Assembly: GCA_905221605.1 (NCBI GenBank)
Contig: CAJNDS010000005.1
Location: forward strand, 1 to 62,000
DNA from: Symbiodinium natans
Lineage: Eukaryota; Sar; Dinophyceae; Suessiales; Symbiodiniaceae
Length of the DNA: 62,000 nt
Reading direction: 5' to 3'
The position numbers and the translations under genes are program-made. The notes below the pieces were generated by a model. The model was given only the letters and a program-made list of their open reading frames with translations, was not told the origin of the DNA and did not search any database. Of this stretch, positions 11,960 through 25,000 are shown in pieces (within the stretch, counting starts at the first letter, position 1; each line of letters begins with the position of its first letter).

Positions 11960-13585
11960 ATGCTGGCGAAGCCAGAATTGCTTGTGTTTTGCGGGCTTGA
12001 AAGTGGGGTCGCCCGACAGCCCCGTAACTTGGGCTTCGTCCTGGCGCTGAGCTGCAGGTCGTTGTTGTTTTTGGAAAGGAGTCACGCTTCAAGCTCTGGG
12101 AAGTTGACCAACGTGGCTTCAACGTTTTCTGTGGTTGCGCAGAGGTCGCCTGCTAGACATTGCAGAAATCAGAACTTGTGGCGGGCTTGGGTTTGGACGG
12201 TGGAGGTATTTAAGCGTGTTGCGCCTGCCCGGAGCTTAAGTTGCCACGCGCCCAACGAAGAAGAAGATATAGGGAAAGGCCGATGCCAGCGAAAGCCTTG
12301 TGAACGTCAGTTCGTCTTCTCCATTGAAGTGCACGTTGAGGTTTAAATGGTTGGGAGCGTTCACTTGGCTTACACGCAACATCATCTTCGAGCCTCAGAC
12401 TTTGCTGAAGGCTTCCAAGCCTTTGGAGGCCGGTCCGAGGCCTCCTCCAGTTGAACAGGGCGTGATTTTGTTTGCTTGCCCGCTGGAGACCGACATCAGC
12501 TTGCAATGTCACGCAGAGTACTTCTCTCAGGACTTTCGCGTGCCCGTCGAAATCTTTGAAAGCTCAGGATCATCGAGGACTTATTTGAGGCCCGTCGAGA
12601 AGTCTGAAGTTAAAGCTTGCGGCAGCAAGAATAGCTTTTGCAGGATCATCTTAAGCGGTCGAGGCCCCTTCGAGGTCCGTCGTGATGTTTTGAATAGAGT
12701 GAGAATGAAGAGGACTTGGAGCCAGCTGCGGCTTAAAATTCTTTTCACGGGAAAGAAGAGAGACAACCAGGGTTCGTCCGGGCTCGAGGCCTTGCGGGGA
12801 CCCCTTTAATAGTATTATAAGCCCCGGTCCCCGAGGCCTCGTAATCTTTCAAGCTAAAGGGGTTTTGGGATTTTGTGGAGGCCTCGCGAGGCCTCGAAAG
12901 GCCTCGAAACCCCATGAGTGAGGCCTCGGGAGGCCTCGGAAGGCCTCGAAACCCCATGAGTGAAGGCCTCGGGAGGCCTCGGAAGGCCTCGAACCCCGCA
13001 GGGTGAGGCCTCAGAGGCCTTGCAATATCGCGTACACATGTTTGCAAAAGTTGCCAGTTTGCGCGAGTCCAAATCTGGGGTCGAAAAATCTCAACAATTC
13101 TGGCTTCGCGTGCGTGGGCCTCCCCTGTGCACGTTTCTCTCATGTTGACCAGATCGCTCACTTCCACAAGAAAGCTGCCTGCGGAGGTCGTGGTTCTCAG
13201 TTTTCCGCTTTGAGCGCTTGTCTGTGGGCCCCGAGTAAAAAGCGCGAGATTGAGCCTAAAAATAGAAGAATTCGCGGCCCCAAAATTGGGGCCGCCAGGC
13301 GGACTCAATTTTGGGGTCGCGGTTTCACAACCCCCGTATTTAGTTCCAAGTTGTACTGCAGGAACTGGGCCCATTTCGCGGCCCCATTTTTGGGGCCGCG
13401 AGACGGCCCCGTTTTTTGGCCCCGAATTTGCGCCCGTGCAACCGGCTCTCGTTGGCTGCGCCCCTGCCCTTGTTCCAGTAACTTTGGGCAGCGTCGTGGT
13501 GAGCGCACGGGGGGGCTGGTCCGAAGCAGCAGCGTGCGCGTCTTTATAATGTTGCAGTGAGGCAGAACTGCAACTGCGGAGGCCC
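11960..13585. repeat. Satellite unit 8 (type B)
   Basis: 1626 bp, type B marks. It has a longer GGCCTCG minisatellite block (about 12875-13020). Confidence 0.9.
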
Positions 13586-15204
13586 ATGCTGGCGAAGCCA
13601 GAATTGCTTGTGTTTTGCGGGCTTGAAAGTGGGGTCGCCCGACAGCCCCGTAACTTGGGCTTCGTCCTGGCGCTGAGCTGCAGGTCGTTGTTGTTTTTGG
13701 AAAGGAGTCACGCTTCAAGCTCTGGGAAGTTGACCAACGTGGCTTCAACGTTTTCTGTGGTTGCGCAGAGAGAGGTCGCCTGCTAGACATTGCAGAAATC
13801 AGAACTTGTGGCGGGCTTGGGTTTGGACGGTGGAGGTATTTAAGCGTGTTGCGCCTGCCCGGAGCTTAAGTTGCCACGCGCCCAACGAAGAAGAAGATAT
13901 AGGGAAAGGCCGATGCCAGCGAAAGCCTTGTGAACGTCAGTTCGTCTTCTCCATTGAAGTGCACGTTGAGGTTTAAATGGTTGGGAGCGTTCACTTGGCT
14001 TACACGCAACATCATCTTCGAGCCTCAGACTTTGCTGAAGGCTTCCAAGCCTTTGGAGGCCGGTCCGAGGCCTCCTCCAGTTGAACAGGGCGTGATTTTG
14101 TTTGCTTGCCCGCTGGAGACCGACATCAGCTTGCAATGTCACGCAGAGTACTTCTCTCAGGACTTTCGCGTGCCCGTCGAAATCTTTGAAAGCTCAGGAT
14201 CATCGAGGACTTATTTGAGGCCCGTCGAGAAGTCTGAAGTTAAAGCTTGCGGCAGCAAGAATAGCTTTTGCAGGATCATCTTAAGCGGTCGAGGCCCCTT
14301 CGAGGTCCGTCGTGATGTTTTGAATAGAGTGAGAATGAAGAGGACTTGGAGCCAGCTGCGGCTTAAAATTCTTTTCACGGGAAAGAAGAGAGACAACCAG
14401 GGTTCGTCCGGGCTCGAGGCCTTGCGGGGACCCCTTTAATAGTATTATAAGCCCCGGTCCCCGAGGCCTCGTAATCTTTCAAGCTAAAGGGGTTTTGGGA
14501 TTTTGTGGAGGCCTCGCGAGGCCTCGAAAGGCCTCGAAACCCCATGAGTGAGGCCTCGGGAGGCCTCGGAAGGCCTCGAAACCCCATGAGTGAGGCCTCG
14601 GAAGGCCTCGAACCCCGCAGGGTGAGGCCTCAGAGGCCTTGCAATATCGCGTACACATGTTTGCAAAAGTTGCCAGTTTGCGCGAGTCCAAATCTGGGGT
14701 CGAAAAATCTCAACAATTCTGGCTTCGCGTGCGTGGGCCTCCCCTGTGCACGTTTCTCTCATGTTGACCAGATCGCTCACTTCCACAAGAAAGCTGCCTG
14801 CGGAGGTCGTGGTTCTCAGTTTTCCGCTTTGAGCGCTTGTCTGTGGGCCCCGAGTAAAAAGCGCGAGATTGAGCCTAAAAATAGAAGAATTCGCGGCCCC
14901 AAAATTGGGGCCGCCAGGCGGACTCAATTTTGGGGTCGCGGTTTCACAACCCCCGTATTTAGTTCCAAGTTGTACTGCAGGAACTGGGCCCATTTCGCGG
15001 CCCCATTTTTGGGGCCGCGAGACGGCCCCGTTTTTTGGCCCCGAATTTGCGCCCGTGCAACCGGCTCTCGTTGGCTGCGCCCCTGCCCTTGTTCCAGTAA
15101 CTTTGGGCAGCGTCGTGGTGAGCGCACGGGGGGGCTGGTCCGAAGAAGCAGCGTGCGCGTCTTTATAATGTTGCAGTGAGGCAGAACTGCAACTGCGGAG
15201 GCCC
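13586..15204. repeat. Satellite unit 9 (A/B chimera)
   Basis: 1619 bp. It has the A mark GAGAGAGG at about 13768 but the B marks ATTGCAG (about 13791) and TATTTAAG (about 13838), so it switches type within ~25 bp. Confidence 0.88.
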
Positions 15205-16820
15205 ATGCTGGCGAAGCCAGAATTGCTTGTGTTTTGCGGGCTTGAAAGTGGGGTCGCCCGACAGCCCCGTAACTTGGGCTTCGTCCTGGCGCTGAGCTGC
15301 AGGTCGTTGTTGTTTTTGGAAAGGAGTCACGCTTCAAGCTCTGGGAAGTTGACCAACGTGGCTTCAACGTTTTCTGTGGTTGCGCAGAGGTCGCCTGCTA
15401 GACATTGCAGAAATCAGAACTTGTGGCAGGCTTGGGTTTGGACGGTGGAGGTATTTAAGCGTGTTGCGCCTGCCCGGAGCTTAAGTTGCCACGCGCCCAA
15501 CGAAGAAGAAGATATAGGGAAAGGCCGATGCCAGCGAAAGCCTTGTGAACGTCAGTTCGTCTTCTCCATTGAAGTGCACGTTGAGGTTTAAATGGTTGGG
15601 AGCGTTCACTTGGCTTACACGCAACATCATCTTCAAGCCTCACACTTTGCTGAAGGCTTCCAAGCCTTTGGAGGCCGGTCCGAGGCCTCCTCCAGTTGAA
15701 CAGGGCGTGATTTTGTTTGCTTGCCCGCTGGAGACCGACGTCAGCTTGCAATGTCACGCAGAGTACTTCTCTCAGGACTTTCGCGTGCCCGTCGAAATCT
15801 TTGAAAGCTCAGGATCGTCGAGGACTTATTTGAGGCCCGTCGAGAAGTCTGAAGTTAAAGCTTGCGGCGGCAAGAATAGCTTTTGCAGGATCATCTTAAG
15901 CGGTCGAGGCCCCTTCGAGGTCCGTCGTGATGTTTTGAATAGAGTGAGAATGAAGAGGACTTGGAGCCAGCTGCGGCTTAAAATTCTTTTCACGGGAAAG
16001 AAGAGAGACAACCAGGGTTCGTCCGGGCTCGAGGCCTTGCGGGGACCCCTTTAATAGTATTATAAGCCCCGGTCCCCGAGGCCTCGTAATCTTTCAAGCT
16101 AAAGGGGTTTTGGGATTTTGTGGAGGCCTCGCGAGGCCTCGAAAGGCATCGAAACCCCATGAGTGAGGCCTCGGGAGGCCTCGGAAGGCCTCGAAACCCC
16201 ATGAGTGAAGCCTCGGGAGGCCTCGGAAGGCCTCGAACCCCGCAGGGTGAGGCCTCAGAGGCCTTGCAATATCGCGTACACATGTTTGCAAAAGTTGCCA
16301 GTTTGCGCGAGTCCAAATCTGGGGTCGAAAAATCTCAACAATTCTGGCTTCGCGTGCGTGGGCCTCCCCTGTGCACGTTTCTCTCATGTTGACCAGATCG
16401 CTCACTTCCACAAGAAAGCTGCCTGCGGAGGTCGTGGTTCTCAGTTTTCCGCTTTGAGCGCTTGTCTGTGGGCCCCGAGTAAAAAGCGCGAGATTGAGCC
16501 TAAAAATAGAAGAATTCGCGGCCCCAAAATTGGGGCCGCCAGGCGGACTCAATTTTGGGGTCGCGGTTTCACAACCCCCGTATTTAGTTCCAAGTTGTAC
16601 TGCAGGAACTGGGCCCATTTCGCGGCCCCATTTTTGGGGCCGCGAGACGGCCCCGTTTTTTGGCCCCGAATTTGCGCCCGTGCAACCGGCTCTCGTTGGC
16701 TGCGCCCCTGCCCTTGTTCCAGTAACTTTGGGCAGCGTCGTGGTGAGCGCACGGGGGGGCTGGTCCGAAGCAGCAGCGTGCGCGTCTTTATAATGTTGCA
16801 GTGAGGCAGAACTGCAACTG
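15205..16820. repeat. Satellite unit 10 (type B), last unit
   Basis: 1616 bp, type B marks plus the variant set of units 3 and 6. The array stops after GAACTGCAACTG, about 9 bp short of a full unit; unique sequence (TACGCTAG) follows. Confidence 0.9.
16121..16265. repeat. GGCCTCG minisatellite within the satellite unit (representative)
   Basis: Short degenerate repeats built on GGCCTCGAAACCCCATGAG and AGGCCTCGGAAGG. Copy number differs from unit to unit and accounts for most unit length variation. The equivalent block is at about 1159-1262 in unit 1. Confidence 0.85.
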
Positions 16821-18562
16821 TACGCTAGTGTGAGCCAAAAGGCGGCAAGAAGGCGTTACCAATGCAGCAAAGCCAGCCGTCCTAGCATCAAAGTAGGCTG
16901 TGGAAGGCGGAGACCAATCTAAACAGGTGACCTTCGAAGGTGAGGCACTGTACTTAAGAAGCACCCTCGCATCCTCATGGAACGCTGTTTGGATTTTGGT
17001 GCACGTGTCCGCAACAAAGCCCTGTTCATTGCAAAGTACGAAAGCCCGACTTTTCAAGGTAACCACTCCGTTGCCGCATGTGTTGCACAATTAGTATTTG
17101 CAGCATTAGGACCGGCAGCATTGATCGATTGTGAGATTGAGAGGGAGCATCCCATCAGGCAGGATTGACAATACAGAGGCGCCTACTAAAGTAAGCCCAA
17201 CCAGAACCGGATGCGCCTCTACCATGTGCTCAAAGGAGGGGAAGGCAACAGCAATAAAGACCAACAGGCCAATCAACAAGAAAGCTGACTAGAGGAACAG
17301 CAAAAGTCAGTGTCCCTGGACAACTACTTGGATTTGCACCAGATCGCCTAGTTGGGTAGAGTCGAGGAGGTGCCACTCTCCATGCGTGTAAGATGAGCAA
17401 CACATAGTGTACTTGAGCATTCATCCAAACTCGAGTCCAACTTCAACGAGGACGAAGGTGGCGATTTGGCCAACCGAAAGCACAGGTCGCACCAAGACCC
17501 TGTTCGTGAAAGGCGCAGGCCGTTTGGGTGGTGAACTGGTACTCTTGCACTCGTGGCGCACCGTTGCCATTCTCGGCTGGGAGGGGCCCAGAGTGGCGTT
17601 TAAGAACACCAGGCCAAAAACCATGGTGGGTGGCAACAGCAAGCAGGGTCGGAGGTGACCTTTGGTATGCGAGAAGAGGTGCATGAAGACGGAAAACAGG
17701 CAGACAGGACAGCGAGCTCAACCGAAGAAAAAACACCTCGTAGCTGCCCAGGGTGGTAGTGGCAATTCTGCAAGATGCATGCTGCAATGTTACCGGGAGC
17801 GCAATTATGTGCGCCTGCCCGATGTGGCCAGCAAGTACATTATGCCACGCCACACTCACCGAACCCATAGCGCGCAGAGTTTGCAACCCCCATTGCTGCC
17901 ACTTAAGGCATCCGCATCCATCTATCTCCCTTAACTGGAGGGCAAGTCCCTTGGACCAACAGCGGTGGATTTGGAGACCGTGCCAGCCAGCTGCATAATG
18001 CAAAAGGCGATACTGGACTCCACGGTGCAGAATTTGTTGTTATACAAGAAGAGGCAGGGCGAAGTGTGGATGGAAGAGCCAAGAATCTTCCTAAGATGAT
18101 CCGGCGCCAAATCCAGACAGAAGGCCATTGCGCGGGTTGAGGGTCAGTGCTCCCATAACGAGCGCTTGAGCAAAATAACTGTATGTGCCAACTATATTCG
18201 GATGGAGAGGGGTAGGTGATCACAATGTTAGCAGTGATCAAACAACGAAGCAAATAACAGAGAAGCACGTAAAGGTACAAGTACGATAAGCGGCAATAAA
18301 GCCCACCGAGCACAAAGTACAAGGGGCAACCACACCCTCACTCAGTGGACACATTGGCACATAGCTCCACTGTCTGCGAACAGATGGCCAAAGTGAGGTG
18401 GGTCCAGCCAGGGGCATTAAAGCCAATAACGTGGCTCTGGATCTATTGTGTGAGAAGAAACAAGGTATGACGACCACGGCCAAAAGAAGTGATAGGGGAA
18501 TTGTTCACACTCACACAGTTCACGGGCAATGACTGCTGCTCTTGGCGTTAAGCACTTGGGGG
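16821..18562. other. Unique spacer with no recognisable gene
   Basis: Only short, unremarkable reading frames on both strands. On the minus strand at 16843-16831 a 13-mer matches the dinoflagellate spliced leader with one base missing. No tandem repeats and no poly(T) tract that would mark a poly(A) tail of the minus-strand LINE. Confidence 0.5.
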
Positions 18563-18976
18563 TCAAAGAAAAGTGCTTGATTGGGCAAGCGCACGTTCTC
18601 CAACGCACGAGATGGCACGGAGATTTGGTGCACTGATTTTCCATAGCATTGACACGGTAGCGCGAGGTTGAGTGGCAGCGTCCATCCTTGCAATGACTTT
18701 AATGAGAGTCCATGCAAGTAGGAGTTTTTCCTCATCCAGATCTTCGACAATCTCGTGAATGATCAGTGGATTACCAAAGGAGACGCCTCGAGAAAAAAAG
18801 CGATCCTTATGGTACGGGGAAAGGGCTTCGTTCGACTTGCTTTCCTCTAAGAGAGCCACGAGGATCGCTCCCGCTGCAGCAGGGAGGACTGTGAGTTCGA
18901 AGTCAGCTGTGCTGGAATGACGACCAATGGCTTCATGGTAACGCCAAGCCAGGAGGCAGCGTGTGGCGGCCAGCAT
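18563..18976 (-). CDS. Possible small ORF3 / 3' ORF of the LINE (hypothetical)
   Basis: 137 codons from the first ATG (the open frame extends upstream to a GTG at 19000). The composition is protein-like: helical, with a stretch rich in Leu, Asp and Glu (EIVEDLDEEKLLLAW). It lies 92 nt after the ORF2 stop on the same strand but in a different frame. I do not recognise a domain. It could be a third ORF, a frameshifted tail of ORF2, or chance. Confidence 0.35.
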   Translation of the reverse strand: MLAATRCLLAWRYHEAIGRHSSTADFELTVLPAAAGAILVALLEESKSNEALSPYHKDRFFSRGVSFGNPLIIHEIVEDLDEEKLLLAWTLIKVIARMDAATQPRATVSMLWKISAPNLRAISCVGERALAQSSTFL

Positions 18977-19068
18977 GTTTGGTTGTGCCCGGGCGTTCAC
19001 AACTGGTCTGAGCCAAAGGTGCCGCCATCACGAAAGAGGGAGGGTGGTTGAAATGGGGACTACACGCA

Positions 19069-22000
19069 TCACAACGAGGGGGGTGTTACCCACAATCCCC
19101 TACGCGGAACAGCTGTAACATCAACGCGTCTCCTTTTATCGTCTCTTTGCCTCTCGACCTCTAGTATATCCTGAACTTCCAGGATAAGGCGCTTGGACAC
19201 CCTGTTGGTGGTTGCCTTTGGGCGCTTTGGGAGAGCAGGGCTATGACACGCGATACCCGCAGCGTTTAACGCATCAACTGCCGCATTAAATTCACTCTTC
19301 GTGGTGGTAATAGCAAAGACATCTTGTAGGTTAGCAAATTCCTGGTTAGGTGTGACCTGTGGATGACAGTGCTGCCCCACCTGGATGAGCTGAACCAACG
19401 CTTCAGTAGCCCCTTCGATGAAGGGCGAAACTGCGTTTCTATTTTTGACGTACACCCCGTCATGTACCCAAAGCACTGTGCCTGCGCAGTACGGGAGCAT
19501 TGCAGCGAGCCCTTTTCGCATTACGAAGCTTTCCGCAGCTTCAAGTGCAAAAGTTGCCCAATTCCTGTTGTTGACCCTTGCATCCGGTTGGTAAAAAGGG
19601 ATTCCTTGCTGGATCATAACCTGGAGGGTAGCTTTAGCCTGCACCAAATGTGCAAGAAAACTTGCCAAGGCAGGGGGGATGGCATAAGCAGCAATACTAC
19701 CTTCATAAACATGCCGAAGGAAAGCATTGCTGTCCATTCCAACTGCTCTTTGCAACAAGTGCTTGGTTTGCACTGTTTGTGCTTTGGGCGCGCGTGCAAG
19801 GTGACTACTAAATAGCTCCCTGGCTTCAAGCAACGTTGGGAGGGGTGGGTGAGTAGGGCTGTGACATGTAAGGAGGCGCAAAAGCGTATAATGCGCACCT
19901 TTCATGTCGATTTCAATTGCGTTCGGTCCGATGGCCAAGAAACGTGTTAGCCTTTTACTCGTTTGCCAGTGCCGTATGGCATAATATCTACCCTGTGGGT
20001 GCAAAGATGGCCTTCGATACTGGACCAGCCCTGGCCACGTTGTATCAAGCTCGGGGGGAGGCTTGATCCGATTGTAGAGGCAAAACCGCAAAAGCAGTTC
20101 CGGATTCCAAAGTGGGGGGGCCTCAAGAGAAATAGTTTCAGCTCCGGAATGCAAATCCTGTATAGCTTGCAGGTGCCATTGCTTGGAAGGCAACAGAATA
20201 GGCGGAAAGCACTCAGTGTTTATTTGCATATGAGGCTGACCCTCACCCGAGTCAAAGAAGACATCTTCATGAAGGGGTGCTTCGTAGCGGAGACTGATAG
20301 CAGCGATTCCTGCCAGGTGATCAGCGACTTTGTTGCCGACGCGAGGGACGTATGACCAATGCACTGTAATGGGTGTGTGCGTTAACTTTTGCCACATGTT
20401 GTCCAGTTTTCGCACTAGGTCTTCCCTATGTAGTCTCAAGGCACCAGCAAAGTGCTTTACAATGTTGATGCAGTCGCCCTGAAGGATAACCTCCCTAATG
20501 TGATTGCTAGCAGCTAGAGATAATGCCTTGTCTAACGTTGCGTCAGCGGCGCATATTTCCGCAAACATAGAATCTGGACAAGGCTGGAGTGGGATGGCAA
20601 TCGTTTCAAGAATTACCGGGACTGGTCCGGGCGACCATACGATACCACCCGCACCACCGATACCTTCTTGCACGTGGCAGCTGCCGTCAAATTGAGCAAC
20701 AAGGTGGGTATCTTTGACAGGTTTTAACTCAACAATAAGTGGAGTACCTGCAGGGATTGGCCTTAATGCCGTAACTTTAAGGTGCAGATTGCCGCAATGA
20801 CACATTTTAGGCCATAGAGCAACATTAGGGACGCCAAGGGTCTGTTGATACATAGGTGCAAGCAAGTAATGCTGTGCATCTAATGTTGCTAAGACATCCC
20901 CTATATTGGCATTCCTGGGGGAGACGGTAACACCTTGGGCGCTTGCTTTAATTAAGGCAGAAAGGGGATGCTTGACCTCAATATGGAGTCCTCCGTCGTT
21001 GCAACAGGGCTTGCAGCGTTCCGTGTCAACCCACCATGCCGGTAATGCTTTGGGAAGTAACATCCTCGGGATGGTATTCCAAAGACGTGACGCGAGCTTG
21101 GGTATGTGACTGATGTGTTTTGCCCGTTGCGGTGTCTCACACCATCCAGGGTGCCAGGTGCATTGCTGTTCCATAGTATATCTTCTTATGGTCGCAATCC
21201 ATGCTAATAGGACGGCGCAGAATTTCTTGTCAATCCCTCCCTCAACATTGATCTTAGGAAGGGCAGTGTGACACAGGGAGTCAAACGAGGCAGTGCCAGC
21301 ATATCCCAATGTGACTAGGACAATAAAGAGGGAGGCTTTGGTGACCACACAAGCCGTAAGCCAATGCTCTGTTGTGTTTGCTCCCAGCCCACAGAGCAGG
21401 CAGTGGCTTTGGATGAAAGTACACTGGTGCTCATTGGGTATAGCTGCTCTGTAAGTAATAGTTCTAGCCGGAGCACCAGGCATTGCCGCACATTGCAGGA
21501 GTGGTGCTTGGTTAACATCACAGCAAGGCAGCATGCAGCTGATGGCATGGGCAAGGTCATCAGGGCAGCTTTGGTTGAGATGACAGAGTTTGCAGACTGG
21601 CATGCTGCCGAACCCATTGTCATACCAGAGCTCTTTCCCTGTTTGTTTGCGTAGGCAGACTCTACATTGCTCGTCCCTAGAGGCATATTGCCTGTACACA
21701 AAATATGCATCGGCTTCTTCAACAATGGCCCATCTAAGTGCGTAGCAACGAGTGACATCCGAAGCCACGTTCTTTGGCGGGAGGTTTAGCGCAAGCAAAA
21801 TGGCACATAGCTGTCTCTCATGTGCATGGTTCGCAACTTTTTGTCGAAGATATCCTTGCGCCTGAACACAAGCAGCATTGCGCAACACTGCTCTAAGCGC
21901 AATTTGCGCCTGCTTGAGCTTGCGACCGCCTGAGTGAGGGCTCACTCGAGGCAGCGCAGCAGATAGGGCATCATGGCACTTGCTTTTGAACTGCTCAATG

Positions 22001-25000
22001 ATTGGTGAGTCTCCTAAGGAGACTGATTTCTGAATGGCTTGCCTGGCTTGCACAAGCAACGAATGGTAGAAGGGAAGGTTGGCCGCATGCGCATTTTCAA
22101 GGTCATGCAGGATAACGTTTAAAGCCCATTTGCCTCTCCAGCGCAGCAGTAGGCCAACTTTAGATAATATGGCGCCTATCTCAGGATCCATTGCCCTAGG
22201 CGCTTTGATAAAATCAAAAACGCCCGCCATATGTTTGGCCTGAATCCAGGGACGCCTCAAAATAGTTGAGCTGGCAATAGCTAGTGCTTTGAGCATATGC
22301 CTTTTGGTGAAGGCGTACAAGGAATTGCAGAAAAGAGGGCAAGAGGCAATGAAGGCCGTATGGAATTGAATCCTGGCAGGCATTGATGCAGTAAGGGAAA
22401 GAGCTTGTTTATTCCTTCTCAACATATTGCACAAGGCCTTATCAAGGATCAGCATGCGCAAGGAAACATCTGACATTTTCCTTTGTCCAACCCAATGGAT
22501 TTCATCAATAGACGTTGCTTGCTCCCATTCATATTTTGACATGCGGCCACGCAGGATAAAGCCCAACATTGTTGCAGTCTCAGCAATAATCTTAGACCCC
22601 CAAGGCGTCATGTCGAGGAGAAGGATATCAGCAGTTTTGAAGGGCTTGTTGGTAAGAATAGAAGTTTTGCATTTGCATTTGCAAGGCGATGCAATAATGC
22701 AAGCCAACAAAGCCTGGAAATTTTGCTGTTGTGTGCACATGCAAAGCAGCATATCGCTAGACAGGACGTAGCATTTGCTTCCGCTTACTAAGAGCAGTCC
22801 GTGTCGCACGTCAAGCCTAGTCAAGGACATCCTCATTGCTTGGTCGAGGCTGTAGATGTTCTGTTGAAGCAGTAAGCACAAGGCTTGATGCAATGAGGGA
22901 CCTCCAATGGTGAGAGTATTGCTCGGTGGAAGCTGTTTGGACTCAATCCAAGCGACACCAAATTGGGCTATGCATGCTCTGACATCCCCAGGGAGAACCT
23001 GTAAAGAAATAAACCCTGCTTGGAAGCATTGGTGACGGAGAACTTGTAACCCCGCGCTGTGCGCTGGTTCGAAAGTTCTTTGTGCCTTTTCCACCCAATG
23101 CAGGCCTTTGGAGGCAGCGCTGTTATCGTCCATGTAAGCCGTTAGTCTTATGAAGGAAGAAATGTCGTGCAGCGCCCAAATCAAGGGATCTAAGGCGAGA
23201 CAGAAAAGGACAACAGAAGTCGCCCTTCCCATAGCAAGGCCTTGGTGGATGGAGATAGGCTCGAGCAAGAAACCTTGCACTTTATGCTGGGTGCGCCTCC
23301 CAAACATAAGGTGGATGACGTAAGCTTTGATCCAGGCAGGGGCAGCTCTTGCCGCTAAGCACTGTAGTACCCACCAGGGATTCACCCGTTCAAAGGCCTT
23401 GGCAAAGTCGGAAAGCATGACTGTGTACTGGGCATCTTTGAGCTCCAAGTAGTGTTGCATTTGGGCATAATTTGCCTGTGGTTCTTTGAAGTGATTAAGA
23501 AGAGCCTGGGCAGGATGTAGCGAGTCTTTGAAAGACTCAGCAAGGACAGCGTAGATTGCGGAGTCAATGATTCGATCACAAGTATCGGGCATGTCTAGTG
23601 GCCTGTAGTTGTCCGCGTACGCACCCTTGTCTGCCTTGGGAATGAAGACTAAGGCCTGAAGCGGATGATCAGCTTGAGACAAGCACATCTCCCACATATG
23701 ATCCCCAAGTAAGTTGGCAAAATAACTCGGATTTTGCCTATAGAAGGCATAGGGCACACCATCGGGACCCGGGGAAGAATCCTTGGTGGTAATAATGGCC
23801 TTGAAGATGATGCTTTCATCTGGTAAGTCAGCCGGCACGAAGGGGGCCCTTTGCGCATATGGCTGTAGGAGTTTGTCCCACTGGTTATCGTATTGACAAG
23901 GGAAGTGGTGCCAAAAGGCTCTAGTTGCCCTTAGTGCAGCATCAAACTGACTCATAGATGTGATCAGCTGGCCATTTTCGCTTCTGACCTGTTGCGAATC
24001 GATGATTCGAGGGCAGATTTTCCTGAAGGCCTGCCACTTAATTTTAGACTTATCAACCTGCAAATCTCTTTGAGCAACCAGGGAACGAAGACTTGGTGAG
24101 GGGGCAGTTTTCAGCTCTGCACCAAGGTGTAGCCGATTAAGCGCTTCTTGAAGCCAATGTCTCGGGAGCTCGGCTGAACCATTACCTGACGGCGTGAAAG
24201 GGGGTATGGTGATATGCCTGGCTAAAGATGTGACGGTGCTTGCGTTGACACCGACAGTCGCACCAGTGCTCCTGTTCAAAAGGCGTACCAACTTCCTAAT
24301 TAATGCAGCAATTGAGTTTCCAGCTTGGGCACGTAGGTTTGCATGCCACAAGAAACATGTGGCTTTTTGTGCAACGAGCGCGTCAGAAGGGCAGAGTTTT
24401 TGACCTTTGTTCTGCTCTTCAATCAAGCGGGCTTTAGTGCAATTAATTAGTTTACGAAGAAGAAGGTGCGAAGGGCTAGTCTCCGCAGCCTCGATGCCAG
24501 GCAAGTCAGTAGTCGCAGGTGGAACAGAAAAAGCCGCAGCAGGAACTGTCCGAACAGGTATCGCCGGGACATCTTTGTCAAGCTTATGCTTCGGCCGAAA
24601 CCGAATCTTTACCAAGTGATGTCCTCCAGTTACTTTTTTGTGCTTCCAAGAGACAGAACAGATCTTGGCGGACAAGTACAGCGAACTGGAAATAAGGTAA
24701 TGGTCAAGGTGACTGCAGGTAGAGCCTTGCTCGAAAGTTGGCCTGTCAGACTTGCATTCAATCATGTCGCCTTGAGCAAGGAGATGTGCATACTCACCCT
24801 CCTTCTGCTGATTAACAGCATTGAAGTCCCCCCCAAGGACAACCACATGAGTTGCATCCTTGACAAAAGCACTAAGTGCAGGGAAAAGCTTCCCCCATTG
24901 ATCAGGGTGCCAATAAACCGACAGGAGCCAGTAGCAGACAGACCGAAATCTGACCAGCACGGCAAGGGCAAAACCAGGCACAAGGTCAACAGTTTCTACG

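Larger units (their letters stand above)
1..16820. repeat. Tandem satellite array, ten ~1.61-kb units plus a partial unit
   Basis: The same GC-rich sequence recurs head to tail. The marker ATGCTGGCGAAGCCAG starts at 283, 1834, 3446, 5509, 7119, 8740, 10352, 11960, 13586 and 15205, giving spacings of 1551-1626 except one of 2063. Units are near-identical; most length change comes from a GGCCTCG minisatellite inside each unit. Long ORFs occur on both strands (for example a 169-codon frame in most units), but these start at GTG, overlap other long frames, and are explained by high GC and few stops. I treat the array as non-coding, possibly transcribed. The array begins before the window, so its true size is unknown. 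No rRNA, 5S or snRNA signature was recognised. Confidence 0.95.

Noticed and set aside
1-16820. CRISPR array or rDNA array
   Set aside because: Unit length ~1.6 kb with no spacer variation excludes CRISPR; no rRNA, 5S or snRNA core was recognised.
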